Assembly: GCA_016946835.1 (NCBI GenBank)
Contig: JACVTC010000001.1
Location: 3,448,501-3,512,500 of the forward strand
Length of the DNA: 64,000 bases
Source of the DNA: Neocallimastix lanati (nom. inval.)
Taxonomy: Eukaryota > Neocallimastigomycota > Neocallimastigomycetes > Neocallimastigales > Neocallimastigaceae
Reading direction: 5' to 3'
The translations under genes were made by a program, and so were the position numbers. Below, piece by piece: positions 25,643 to 37,500 of the stretch (position 1 is the stretch's first letter; each line of letters begins with the position of its first letter). The notes under the pieces are model-generated. The model was not told the DNA's origin. It saw only the letters and a list, made by a program, of their open reading frames with translations, and ran no database searches.

Positions 25643-28600
25643 TTTCCCAATGAAGTGGACTGTTTTTCCAGGTCCATGGAGGGTTGATGGAAAAGGAATA
25701 ACCTATATCAGGTGTACTAATTGCAGCTTTCTGTGATTCTGATGATAATCAATGGTTATCCTTTCTAAAGTGGCTTCTAGTACGAAGAGAGAAATCTGGA
25801 ATACTGGAAGACTGTAGAAAGTGAACCTGACGTTCTATAATGTCTTAAACTGGATATGTAGTAACATTGGAGTTGTATAATTAATAATATCATGTAGTTT
25901 CTACATATTATCATTGTAATGAATCTATTGTATTTTTTACTTTAGCATTATTTTGTATATGTTTTTTTCTATAGTATTATTTATACTCTCATGTAGCTAT
26001 TGTAAAATGGAAATGTAGGAGATTGATTCACTCCAAAGCTTGTGTTTGAGACATTATTTAACGGATGGGAATCTTTTTATAGTTTTTCACAACTATTATT
26101 TCATTAACATTTAAATTTTATATTATATATGATTATTTTACAGAAATTTTTACATAAAACAGGAATTTATAATTGAAAATCATTAATTAAAAACTAGACA
26201 ACACAAAAAGAAAGAATAACAAACAAGTTTTAGCAAACAATATACACGAAAGAGAAGACAACAGCAATAAATTTTTATTTTTTTTAATTTTTTAATTTTT
26301 TACTAATTTTATTTTTTTATTTTTATATTACACTTACCTTTTATTAATATAGATAAGTTTTTTATTTTATTATGTCAACTATACGAAGAGGTCTGCGACT
26401 TTATGGTCCTGACCATGATAAATTTGTTTTAATTTTCATTCATGATCTTGAATCTTGGACTGAAAGTAGACTATGGGAATTTTTAAGCAAAAAGATATCA
26501 AATTGTAATGAAGTTGTTCATGGAATCGTTAAAAAACACTATATTAATATGGAAAACTACTTCATCCTAAGAGTTAACTATAATAATTGTACTGATTATT
26601 TGAAGGTTATTTATTTGATTACTAAGCACTTACCTGTTAAAAGAATAAAATGGAAAATTACTTCAAGGATACGCACATTTAGCAATGTTAATCATAATAG
26701 AACCAGGTATTATTCTGAACCCTCATTCCCCATCTCTGAAAGCCTCCTGTATGCTAACCCTTTCTCGAATACTAAATATTTCAACCTCTGTATTAGCTGG
26801 AACATAAATGGTTGGAATTCTGAAAAACGTGACGGACTTACCAATTTTAATTCAATCTTTAATTCTATTTGTATTTGTCTTCAAGAAGTCGGTAATAGTT
26901 CATTCCTTAACTCCTTTTCTAACTCATATCCATTCCTTAATCATTATAGAACAGTACTGAGACGTGCGGACAAAAAAATCCCTGGTATGAGGGGCCTTTA
27001 TATAGGTGTGCACTCCTCCTGCCAATTCTAATGATGATTTTGAATATAGATATATACTCTCAGTAAATATATTCTCTTTTTGGGGTGTCAGATGTTCTTT
27101 AGGGAACATTTACATCCCTAGCAAAAAACACAAAGACTCTAGAGAAAAAGCAGAAACTGATTTTGCTAATTGGCTCAAGAACCATCAGAATAACCCTTCG
27201 GCTATTGTTGGTGATTTCAACATGACTAAGCAACAACTCAAAGATCTTATTCTTAGAATTTCCCCTCAATGGTTTGTTATGGATATGGTAGGTCATCAAT
27301 TTACTTGGTCTAATGGTGGAAAGAATTCTTGTATTGATTTTATAGTAGTGAACGATAAATTAAGAAATTATTTGAATATTGCTTCTGTATGCTACTCTTT
27401 TAATGACATCTCTGACCACTTACCACTTATTCTTTCTTGTAAAAAAATATCTCCTGATGGTTTTGTTACTCCCCCTTGGGATAAACAAATTAAGTGGTCT
27501 AATCGAATTTGTAGGGATAAACGTGAAGCAATCTTCTCTCATAATAAATTCACATGTTTACTGGATGAATTTGAACATAATGATAATCTAGACTCTAATA
27601 CAATGGTTAAAAAACTTCTTGACACAGCAAATAAAATAGGCGATGACATTCATGCAAGAGTTCCTACAAATTTACAGGGTTCAGCGTTCCATTGTCCTGC
27701 TTATATTAAGAAATTATCACATGAAAAACATCTATTGTATAAAAGGATTAAAAATTTTAAACTTAGTAATGATTTGTCAAATCTTCAAGAATTTTGTGAT
27801 CTCTCAAAAGAATATAGAGTTCTTTCTGATTATATCATTAGTATTAAAAGAAATATTAGGAATATTAGATTTAAAAATTTGATTCATTCCATCGGCGAAT
27901 GTTTCTTAAAAAATGATGCCCAGCGTGGTTGATCTGGACTTAAGAAAATTTCTAAACCTTCTTACTCTCCTTCCCAATCACCTGTATACATTAAAGATAA
28001 AGAAGGTAATGTTCTAGTATCCCAAGAAGATCAACTCAATCGTTTTGCAGAACACTATGAAGAACTTGCTTCTGATATAACTGGTCACAGTCTTAATGAA
28101 AATTATTGGAAAAGAATACTTAATAATTCTTCTACTCCTCAGGAATCATGGGATATTAATCAACCTATTTCCATGTCAGAAATTCATTCAACTGTTCTTT
28201 CAATGAAAAATAACAAAGCACCTGGTCCTGATGGTATACCTACAGAATTTTTTAAAGCATTTTTTAATTCTGAGAGTAGAAATTCTTCTCAGGATGACTC
28301 TAATCAAGAGGTTACTTATTCCGATTGTGCAAAGTGTCTGTTATTACTTTTTAATAAAATTTGGGATGGTGACTTTCCTAATGAATGGAACTCTGCCTCT
28401 ATTGTTTCTATTCCTAAAAAAGGGGATCTTTCAGATTGTAATAATTATCGTGGTATTTCACTCATCAATGTAGGTTTAAAAATTCTATCAAAAATTGTCA
28501 CTAAAAGAATATCGGACTATGCTTTTTCTAATGGAATAATTAGACCAGAACAGTTTGGTTTTAGAAATAAAGAAGAATGTATTAGTTTATTTGTATCCAT

Positions 28601-30543
28601 TCGTGAAATTTGTCAAAGAAGAAAATTTAAGGATAAATTTACCTTTCTTGCCTTTCTTGACCTTAAAAAAGCTTATGATTCAGTTCCAATTTACAATATA
28701 CTTACTAAACTAAATTATCTTGGTATTCGTGGTAAATGCCTTCAATTCATTACTAATCTATACCTTACCTCGAAAGCTCGTGCAAACTTTAATGGTAAAC
28801 TTTCAAAAGAATTTCCAATACACCGTGGTGTTCGCCAAGGGTGTCCTCTCTCACCTATTTTATTCAATATATTTATCAATGATATTTTTGATAAATGTAA
28901 AAGTTATGGTGTGATTACTGAAAAGAAAAAGTGTTGTGGTGGATTATTTGCTGATGATATTGTATTATTAGCTCCTACAAAATCTTCACTTAAAAACCTT
29001 TTGAATATTGCTCATGATTGGGGTATTAAAAATGAAATGACCTTTGGAATCAATAAATGCGCTATACTAGTTGTTAAACCAAAGAATTTTATACCTTCAA
29101 GACATTATGAAAATCCTACTTTTAGACTTGGTATGAACTATATACCAAGCACTAATCAATATACATATCTTGGTATACCTTTTAATGAATCGTTGGATTT
29201 AGAACCTATTATTGCTAAGATGAATAGTAAAATTAATTATACAGTTAACTCTTTCTTTAGATTTTTAACCAATAGGAATGTTCCTTTCTACTTTAAAACT
29301 CGTATACTAGTTTCTTTTGTCCTTAGTTCAGTGCTTTATTATGCTCCCTTACTTGGTTCAAATAAAAAGAATACTGAAAAAGCTCAAACTGCTTTTAATC
29401 GAGGTTTGTATTGGAGTTTCGGGTTTAAAAATAAAACCTCCAATACTTCAATTTACAATATGTCTAAGGAACTTTCTATACCTCCTATAGCTAGTTTTTG
29501 TGCTAAGGAATGATTCGATGTTTTAAAAAGTGGAAAGATTCTTCTTGTATTATTTCTCATTTAGTCAAAAATATACCTACACTTTCTCACTATTCATGGA
29601 CGAAAAAAGCACGGAGTTTAGCAGTACACAAGCACAATAATAAACTTCCTGGAGAAATAAGGAAGTTTTACTGGGAAAATATTCATTATTCAAGCACTCC
29701 TGCGATCAGATCTACAAAATACAAGAAATTTAAATTTGGTTTTAAAAAATTTATTCAACGTCTATCACTTAAATATTCACAATTTTCTCTTGGATTTTTT
29801 TGGATTGGACGAATTAAATGTGGATTCAAATTTGATGTAAAAACGTATGTTAAAAGTAATCTAGTATCAGAAAATTGCCCAACATACTGCCCTTGTTGTG
29901 GTGAGAGTAACAGCATACCTAGTTTTACACACTGGATACTTTTATGTCCTAAATTTGAAGAATTTAGGCAACATTTCATTCCCTTTGTTGATGAAATTTT
30001 TATTAATTTTTCTCTTATTGTTCATGAGAAATCATTGAACATTCCTGATGATAAAGAGGAAGATTTTGATGATAATATCAATTTTTACGTGCTGTGTCTC
30101 CTTCTTGGCGGAAATGCAGTATTTGAAATCTTAAAGATCGGCTCGGGGGAAAGAAGGCGATATATTAATAATATTTTTCAATCACCTTCGAACGAGTCTT
30201 CTTTCCCGATTTCATATTTTGTGGGGCTTGCGGAATTCCTTACTAACGTTATGCCTATTGTGATTGGTGATTTTTACACCATGATCGATTTGTATAGTGT
30301 TAGACCTACTGTTGTCAAGAGCGTCGACGTCGTAACGATAAGGCAAAGAAGAAATTCTGATACAGATTCGAATGATAATTTTCATCCACATGGAGTTATC
30401 TTCGATGAATGGGAAGAGTTAGAGGCCTTTTCGTCCTCGAATCTCATAACATAGTTTTTTAATATTAATATAAAAAATAATTTCATGTATTTAAATTTCA
30501 TGTATTTTTTAAAAAAATATTATTAAATAAAGTTTATTCCTAG

Positions 30544-30583
<40 letters not shown>
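25643..30583 (+). mobile_element. LINE-A, near full-length non-LTR retrotransposon
   Basis: A 4.94-kb element flanked by an exact 13-bp target-site duplication and ending in about 38 A residues. The 5' untranslated part is about 25643-26371; its portion at about 25860-26105 is shared, inverted, with the 5' side of LINE-B copy 2 (about 39000-39270). One long coding region (26372-30454) encodes endonuclease, reverse transcriptase and a C-terminal zinc finger. The 3' untranslated part is short and ends AAAGTTTATTCCTAGTCT before poly(A). Intact ends and few coding breaks indicate a young insertion. The architecture fits APE-endonuclease LINEs (broad L1/Tx1-like group); the exact clade is not determined. 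Confidence 0.93.
26372..30454 (+). pseudogene. LINE-A polyprotein: endonuclease, reverse transcriptase, zinc finger
   Basis: Starts at ATG 26372. The first 130 or so residues are of unknown function. APE-type endonuclease follows, with CISWNINGW, LQEVG, GDFN (about 27211) and SDHLPLI (about 27414). RT follows from about 28170 with KAPGPDGIP, RPEQFGFRNKEE, FLDLKKAYDSV, RQGCPLSPILFNIFIND, FADDIVLLAP and FGINKC. A CPCCGES...HWILLC zinc finger lies at about 29886-29950. Three lesions are visible. The frame shifts near 27028 (the upstream frame stops there and homology continues one frame over). A TGA sits at 27930-27932 where the related LINE-B copy has a Trp. A one-base shift occurs near 29508, where the stop TGA at 29511 overlaps ATG at 29510. 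The two shifts return to the original frame. This copy is probably inactive, though sequencing error or read-through is possible. Confidence 0.88.
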
Positions 30584-30587
<4 letters not shown>

Positions 30588-30596
30588 AAAAATGAG
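30584..30596 (+). repeat. LINE-A target-site duplication, right
   Basis: Second copy of GTTTAAAAATGAG, immediately after the poly(A) tail. Confidence 0.85.
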
Positions 30597-30687
30597 GTTC
30601 ATCGTTAGACTTTAAAAAAATTAATACTATTAAATATTTAATAATTTCAAAAATTATTAATCATATATTATATTAAAAAATTAAATG

Positions 30688-30939
30688 GCAAATTGGAGAG
30701 AGTTTAGTGGACACCACACTATCTATTTCAAAGATGTTACTTCTAGGTTTTATTATCTTTTTATTTAGTATGAGGGGAGAATTCCCGCATAGTACAACTT
30801 TCCATAATATTTTTGAGCTTTTTTATTTTTTATTTTTTAACTTTCATTTTTTACTTTTAATTTTAAATGTACCTTTTACCTACATATATTTTTTTTATAA
30901 TAAAATTAATAAATTTATGGAAATGTATTCTCTTCCCTG

Positions 30940-30972
<33 letters not shown>
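30688..30972 (+). mobile_element. LINE-C 3' tail, 5'-truncated copy
   Basis: Starts GCAAATTGGAGAGAG and contains a block (AGTTTAGTGGACACCAC..., ending GATGTTACTTCT) that matches about 11664-11709. It ends TGTATTCTCTTCCCTGTCT plus about 28 A residues. AAAATTAAATG occurs at 30677-30687 and again at 30973-30983 and may be the target-site duplication, although the A/T context weakens this. It is a typical 5'-truncated LINE insertion. Confidence 0.65.
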
Positions 30973-30973
<1 letters not shown>

Positions 30974-30983
30974 AAATTAAATG

Positions 30984-31214
30984 ATAGATATAATAAATAG
31001 ATTATTAAAATATAGAAATACTTAGTAATAATTATAATAATTCTATTTTTAATATATTTATATTTATATTTAATTTGGGAAACATTTTATCTTTAAATAA
31101 AAAAAAAGAAAGAAAGAACATAAAAGAATAAAGAAAAAAAAAATTTATTAAATAAAAAAAAAAAAAAAAAGAATATTTTTTTTTTTTTTTTTCTTTTAAT
31201 AAAGAATAAATTTA

Positions 31215-31249
<35 letters not shown>

Positions 31250-31352
31250 TTTTTGTTATTATGCATATAATTATTTTTATTATAATTTAATATTATAAAT
31301 ACAAACACTCCTATTCTTTTTTTATATTTTTATATATATTATAAAATTAAAA
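30984..31352. other. spacer upstream of the SMR gene
   Basis: Poly(A) and poly(T) tracts (31155-31192 and 31219-31245) form a possible A/T stem. No gene is seen. TATATATTATAAAATTAAAA directly precedes the SMR start codon. Confidence 0.6.
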
Positions 31353-31718
31353 ATGGAAAATTTTATTGAACAAATAAGCAAGTTTCGTTGGCTAAATTTA
31401 TTCTTAGCAGGAGTACTTGAGGTTACTTGGGCTTGTGCCATGAAATATTCAAAAGGTTTTACTGTTCTTATTCCTTCTATTATAACTGCTGTGGGTTACA
31501 TTGCAAGTGCCTTATTTCTTTCTCTAGCACTTAAACATTTACCACTTGGAACCGCTTATGCCATGTGGACAGGTTTCGGAATTGTAGGAACTTCTGTCCT
31601 TGGTATTTTCTTGTTTCATGAGAAATTATCAATTCCTCAAATTATATGTGTTATTATGATTATTGCTGGTATTGCTGGACTAAAATTATTATCCAATGAT
31701 TCAACGGAAACAGAATAA
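31353..31718 (+). CDS. SMR-family exporter, Gdx/SugE type
   Basis: 121 residues and intronless. Small multidrug resistance transporters have four membrane helices, act as antiparallel dimers and exchange protons for small cations. The Gdx (SugE) subtype exports guanidinium. Visible here are the membrane-embedded Glu in helix 1 (Glu23, in AGVLEVTWACAMKYSKGF), the Gdx-like block GTAYAMWTGFG (about residues 69-79), FLFHEKLS, and a last helix with IIAGIAGLKLL. The N-terminus is about 10 residues longer than in bacterial Gdx, and a short acidic tail (NDSTETE) follows. The Gdx assignment rests on the W-x4-KYS-x-GFT and TAYAxWTG motifs; quaternary-ammonium export cannot be excluded. SMR genes are mainly prokaryotic, so transfer from a bacterium is inferred. 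Codon use is A/T-rich like the host. Confidence 0.9.
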   Translation: MENFIEQISKFRWLNLFLAGVLEVTWACAMKYSKGFTVLIPSIITAVGYIASALFLSLALKHLPLGTAYAMWTGFGIVGTSVLGIFLFHEKLSIPQIICVIMIIAGIAGLKLLSNDSTETE

Positions 31719-31811
31719 AAGTAATAATAATTCATAACTTTGAACGAATTTATATATTCATTTACTTAATTTTAAAAAATAAAAGATATATTTATAAATG
31801 ATGATTATTTA

Positions 31812-31885
<74 letters not shown>

Positions 31886-33889
31886 CAAATAAAAGTAAAT
31901 AAATAATTCTATTATATATCTTTAAACAACATAAATAAAATCAAAATAAATTGAATGTTCTTTTATTCTTTTAATAAATAATAATCAATTTCAATAAAAT
32001 AATTAACAATACAAAGGTAATAATAATAATAATGTTTTATTAATATGATTATTAATTTAATATTAACAATTTTAATTAATATTTGTATATATTTACTCTC
32101 AAATATATACACTTTTAATAATTATAATTAAATAATAGATTTACTTTTATTATTATTAATATATTTTTTATTATAGAAATTAAATTTTCAAAAAAAAAAA
32201 AAAAAAAAAAAAACAAGGGATATTAAATTATTAAATTATTTTTTTTTTATAAAAAGAAGAAATTTATATTAATGTAAAGTATAATTATTAAATTATATTA
32301 ATTTAGATAAAATAAATGTATTTTTTTTTTTTTTTTTATTATGTAAGAATAATATTTTTAATTATTTTAATAAAATATGATTAAAATAATATTCAAAGAA
32401 TTAAATAAATAAAAAAATATAATCAATATAAAAATAAAAATAAAAATAAATTTAATGATTAATTTCTTTCATATAAATCAAAGCTAAAAATCTAAAATTA
32501 GAAATCTTTAATAAGAAATTCAATATAATTTCATTATAATATAGGTTAATTTAATTTCTCTTTTATTTATTTATAATTTAAATTTAAAAATATTTTCAAT
32601 AATTGAATTTATTTTATAGTATTTTTTTTTTTTTTTCCATGCTTAATCATAAAGAATATAATATATGGAATCTCCTTTTTTTTATATATAAAATAAATTT
32701 GAAAACTTTTTTTTTTTTTTTAAATCTATACGGATACAATTTTGAATATAATAATAGGAATAATAATTTTTTTTTTTATTATATGTATCAAAACTTCGCA
32801 AATAATTAATATGTCAAAATTGTTAATATAATTTTAAAGCCAATTAATTTTAGAGAAAAATCACATATTCATATTTCTTAATGGCGTAATGTCTGGTCTT
32901 TTAAACATAAGTCTACTCAAAAGATTAGATTATTTCGGTGTTGTAAGTGTTGTAACAATAAAGCATTTAGTAGAAAATAAATTAATACTATATATAAACA
33001 GAAAGAATTAAGAAGAAAATGAAATCTTAAAATATAGGACGATGATACTATATTATAGGTTTCTAAGTCCAATTAATGATTAAGATGGATAGTTGGAGAC
33101 ATTAGTATGTATCTTTTCTGTCTTCTATATACTCATTATTCTCCAGTCTAGAAAATAAAATAAAATAAAAAAAAAAAAATTATATTTTATTTCAGAAATA
33201 GTTATAAATAATATAAGATTCTTAATTAATATTTTTGAACTTATTTATTAAAAAATGTATTATAAATATTTTAATAAAATTTGTTAATATATAATTTAAA
33301 CTAAAACATATAACTAGAACTGGTTCAAGTATATAAAAATGAAAAACTAATAAAATTTTCATACTTAATAATGATAATATTATAATATTTTTTTTAATTT
33401 ATTTTATAAAATTAATTTTATTATTAATATTATATAATAATAATTATATAATAATAATAATAATAATAATAATATAAATAATATAATAATAAAATAGAAA
33501 ATAAATAAAATATTAAAAATATTCCAAAAATTAAATAATAATGATTATTTTTAAAGAAACAAAAATAAATTTTAACGAAAAAAATAAAAAAAATTATAAT
33601 TTTGATAAAAAAAATTTTTTTTATAAAGGTTCACATATATATATAGAATTTAAAGAAAAAGAAGAAATTAGTTCTAATATATTTTTTTAATAGTTTATCA
33701 TTATTTTGATTTGTTTCTTCAATAATTTAATAATTTGGAGTTTGTTATTCTAATATTATAAATAAATACTATTCATCTAATTATCTAATTATTTTTAAGT
33801 TATTATTGACTATTAATTATTATGTTTTATTAAAATTGTAATTATTGAATCAATCTAATAATAATAAAGCCATAATTTAATAACAAATA
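31719..33889. other. AT-rich spacer with a possible LINE scrap
   Basis: Contains (TA)n at about 31815-31850, poly(T) at about 31852-31880, poly(A) at about 32191-32212 and many short A/T repeats. A more complex patch at about 32870-33160 contains GTGTTGTAACAATAAAGC, similar to the 3' coding end of LINE-A (about 30317-30342), and ends in TTCTCCAGTCTAGAAAAT, like a LINE 3' end. The family link is weak. Confidence 0.45.
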
Positions 33890-34286
33890 TATAATAAATA
33901 ATAAATAATAAATAATAAATAAATAATAAATAATAAATAATAAATAATAAATAATAAATAATAAATAATAAATAATAAATAATAAATAATAAATAATAAA
34001 TAATAAATAATAAATAATAAATAATAAATAATAAATAATAAATAATAAATAATAAATAATAAATAATAAATAATAAATAATAAATAATAAATAATAAATA
34101 ATAAATAATAAATAATAAATAATAAATAATAAATAATAAATAATAAATAATAAATAATAAATAATAAATAATAAATAATAAATAATAAATAATAAATAAT
34201 AAATAATAAATAATAAATAATAAATAATAAATAATAAATAATAAATAATAAATAATAAATAATAAATAATAAATAATAAATAATAA
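33890..34286 (+). repeat. (TAAATAA)n heptanucleotide satellite
   Basis: About 400 bp, some 56 nearly perfect heptamers. It is the complement of the satellite at 21843-22203 and is followed by poly(T) to about 34314. The minus-strand frame through it is a repeat artefact. Confidence 0.95.
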
Positions 34287-34383
34287 TTTTTTTTTTTTTT
34301 TTTTTTTTTTTTTTCACAGCAGCCAGTTATTACAAACTTTAATATTTATTTTTTTATTCATGTATTAATTACATGAATGTTAT

Positions 34384-34417
<34 letters not shown>

Positions 34418-34544
34418 CAAAATTAAATAAAAAAATAAATATTATTTATACAATTAAAACATAATAATTTTTTAAATAGCAATGTAAAATAAAATTATAT
34501 TCATAATTAAGTGTATAAATTAATTCTTAAAAAAGTTCAAATAC
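34287..34544. other. short spacer with poly(T) and (CA)n
   Basis: Poly(T) runs to about 34314 and a CA dinucleotide tract lies at about 34403-34420, which is unusual in this C-poor DNA. No gene is seen. Confidence 0.7.
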
Positions 34545-37500
34545 AACGAACCTCACCTCCAGATTATAAGATTTCTGTTTAAAAGGAATTCTTATTCCGG
34601 ATTAGGGTTTGAATTGATTATCTGAAAGAATTTATAGTCTTCTCCTTCGTAGGCATTGGACCTGCTAGCCTATCTTAATACATTTTCAGCTTTGATGCTC
34701 CTAATTAGTTTGCATTTATACTTTCGGAATTACAGCCTTTGTCGAGTACTAGCCCTTGTCATAAATTTCTGTAAAGAGAACCGCAGATTGCACCAAAAAT
34801 GGCGATTTAGAATAATCACCAGAAATGATTTGGTTATTAAACAAAACAAAACATCCCATTCCTTTTTATAATTTAAACCAACAATGTTTGTGCATCTCTT
34901 CCACCAAGAAAGAAATTATATAATGGGTACCATGTCACATATATATTTACATACTCATTCTTCAGAAAATTACAAATATTAATGCGATTATCATCAATTG
35001 ATCTATTCACTGCATTATTAATAATAATACTATTATTTTCACCATCATTAATATTAATATTTCTAATTTCACTATCAATACTATTATTGTTATTAATAGC
35101 ACTACCCTTATTGTTATTAATATTAATATATTATATACTTAATTATTACTATTAAAATCAATAATTGAATTCTATATTACTCATATCTGTGACAACAGTA
35201 ATACATTTACTATCTGATATTATACAATACTTTGTAATTACAAAAAAATTTTCATAAAGAATTTTAATATCCATAAAATATTTCATTCGAAATTCACAGA
35301 AAAGATATCATTTAGAATACCAATATTCCAATCGAGGATTACTAGTTTCTCTATAACAATAAGGACAACGTTCCGGACAGTCGTCTTCAATCATATTAGC
35401 GGCTTTGGCAACACGAGTATCGAATTTATATCCACATCTGGAACAAAGTACCCCATCCGAACCCAATGCTAAATTCAGGATACTTATAGTTGAGCTTTCG
35501 GTAGTCTCTAGTTTTATCAAATTCATTTTTTCTTATAATCTTTAGCCTTAAATTGATTTTTCTACCATATCTCTATCCCAGTAAAAGTTTACAATTGTTT
35601 TTTTTTTTTTTTTTTTTTTTTGACAGAAATTTTTCTAATTTTTCTGCTATAAATTTTACTTTCTTTATCCCATACATGACGTCTACAACTTGATATATCT
35701 ATAAGTAAAACTGAAATAATGCATTTAGAGTTTTTCCATTTTTTAAAATACTGTACCTTAGTAATAGCACATTTCTCCCCGATAGAGGAGGAATATTAAG
35801 TTCTTTAGAAATACAATAAAGGGATGTAAAACTGTTTCATATTAGTAAATCCTTCAATCCATTATAATCCTGAATTAATTAGAGTCTGTGGACTTCTCGA
35901 TCTTTCTTTGTTTGATCCAAGAAGAAGCGCATAATACGAAACTTGCCCCAATTACTATAACAGAAAATAATATTCTTTTAGAAGGGATAGGAATATGAAG
36001 ATTCTTAAAAAATTCTTTTATGGAGTGTTTAAGTGTTTTTTTTTTTTTTTTTTTTAACTTTATTATTTATTCTCCAAATACTTAAATGATGAATTTTTCA
36101 TCAATACATCATATATAGGAACTAAACTGTACTCTTTTTTTAAGGTCCAAAAAAGCAAGGTAAATATTTTTATTTTCAAATTTTCGTCTTTGACACATAA
36201 TTCTTAATGAAGTGCAAAGACTTATGCATTCTTCTCGGTTACCAAATCGAAATTGTTCTGGTCTAATAAGGCTTTTATCAATTCTATATTTAGAGATTCT
36301 GTTAGGATAATTTTTGTCACAATTTTTCAATCCATTATTGATAAGAGAGATACCACAATAGTTATTATAATCTGATGGATATCCAATTTTTTGTATTGAA
36401 CTTATCAATTTATTATTCCATGATTTAGGAAAGTTACCATTCTAAATACGATTGATAAAGCCTTTGAGACTTTTAAAACCATATGTAGTATAACTATTAT
36501 TTTCACTAGATTCTTCTGAATCATTTTTACCAGAAATCAAAGCTTTGAAGAATTCCATTGGAATCCCATCAGGAACAACAAGATTTAAAGTTAGGAGTAG
36601 ATGAGATCTCCTCGCAAATTTCTTCATCCCTTATATTTTGGTTAATTTCCCATTTTTTGTTGCCTTGAATTTCCCAAATTCCTAAACATATTAGAATCTT
36701 TCCAGAAATTTTTAGAAAGACAATGACCTAAAGAATTCGATTCAAGGAATTTAAAATGGGAATACCAAGCTTTTAATTTTTCATTTGTAAAAGATACTAA
36801 TTTTTTGTTATTGTTTTTAATAGGATGAGAGACAGGGAACTTTTTGATAATTTATTTTTTTGCATTATTTTTTATCCTTTTCAATGCTTTCCTACACTCA
36901 TTTTTAAGAGCTAATGAACATCCAATTTTTTTATCCAATATAAATATTTATTTTCTCCTAAATTCATTACATTTTTTATGAATTGATTCACATAAACTAT
37001 AATACGAGTCAAACAATTTTAGCAAATTCATTGGAATCATAGGAAAATTTATAACGCTTAATTTGTTTATAATTTATATGTTTTCCCTTTTATTGACAAT
37101 AAATTTTGAGGGACATTCTAAACATTCTAAACATCACTTTTCTGATTTCTGTTGCCAATGTAATCGATAAATCCTTAGTAATGAAATTAGAAGTATTAAT
37201 GAACTTTTCAACTATACTATCTGCTGAAAGTTCTCCATTTCCTAATTCTTCAATAAAAGTATCAAATTTATTGTGATCACAAATCTCTTTATTAAGTTCA
37301 AAACATTTATACCTATCCTATCAAACAAATTTTTTTGGTAACAAAAATGATTTATCTGTGATAGTTTTTTTTTGCAATAAATTATGAGCAGTTTATGATC
37401 AAATATAGAAGGATAATCAACAAAATAAGCATATATGATAATTTATCCAGCATAATTGACTAACACATGATCAATATCTGATGAATATCTATCTCTAGTC

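Noticed and set aside
29510-30454. separate downstream gene beginning at the ATGA overlap in LINE-A
   Set aside because: Comparison with the other LINE copies shows continuous homology across the point, so a one-base shift in a single coding region explains it better than a second cistron.
30707-31000. 97-codon plus-strand frame
   Set aside because: It covers the LINE-C 3' tail and poly(A); the composition is Phe/Leu-rich low complexity.
31093-31308. 71-codon minus-strand frame of poly-Phe/Lys
   Set aside because: Homopolymer artefact upstream of the SMR gene.
33315-33345. tRNA T-arm-like GGTTCAAG
   Set aside because: No acceptor, D-arm or anticodon pairing could be found around it.
33890-34286. 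possible CRISPR-like or telomeric array
   Set aside because: The unit is a 7-bp A/T microsatellite with no spacers and no G-rich telomere motif.
33877-34317. 146-codon minus-strand frame of IIYYLLF repeats
   Set aside because: Same artefact from the complementary satellite.
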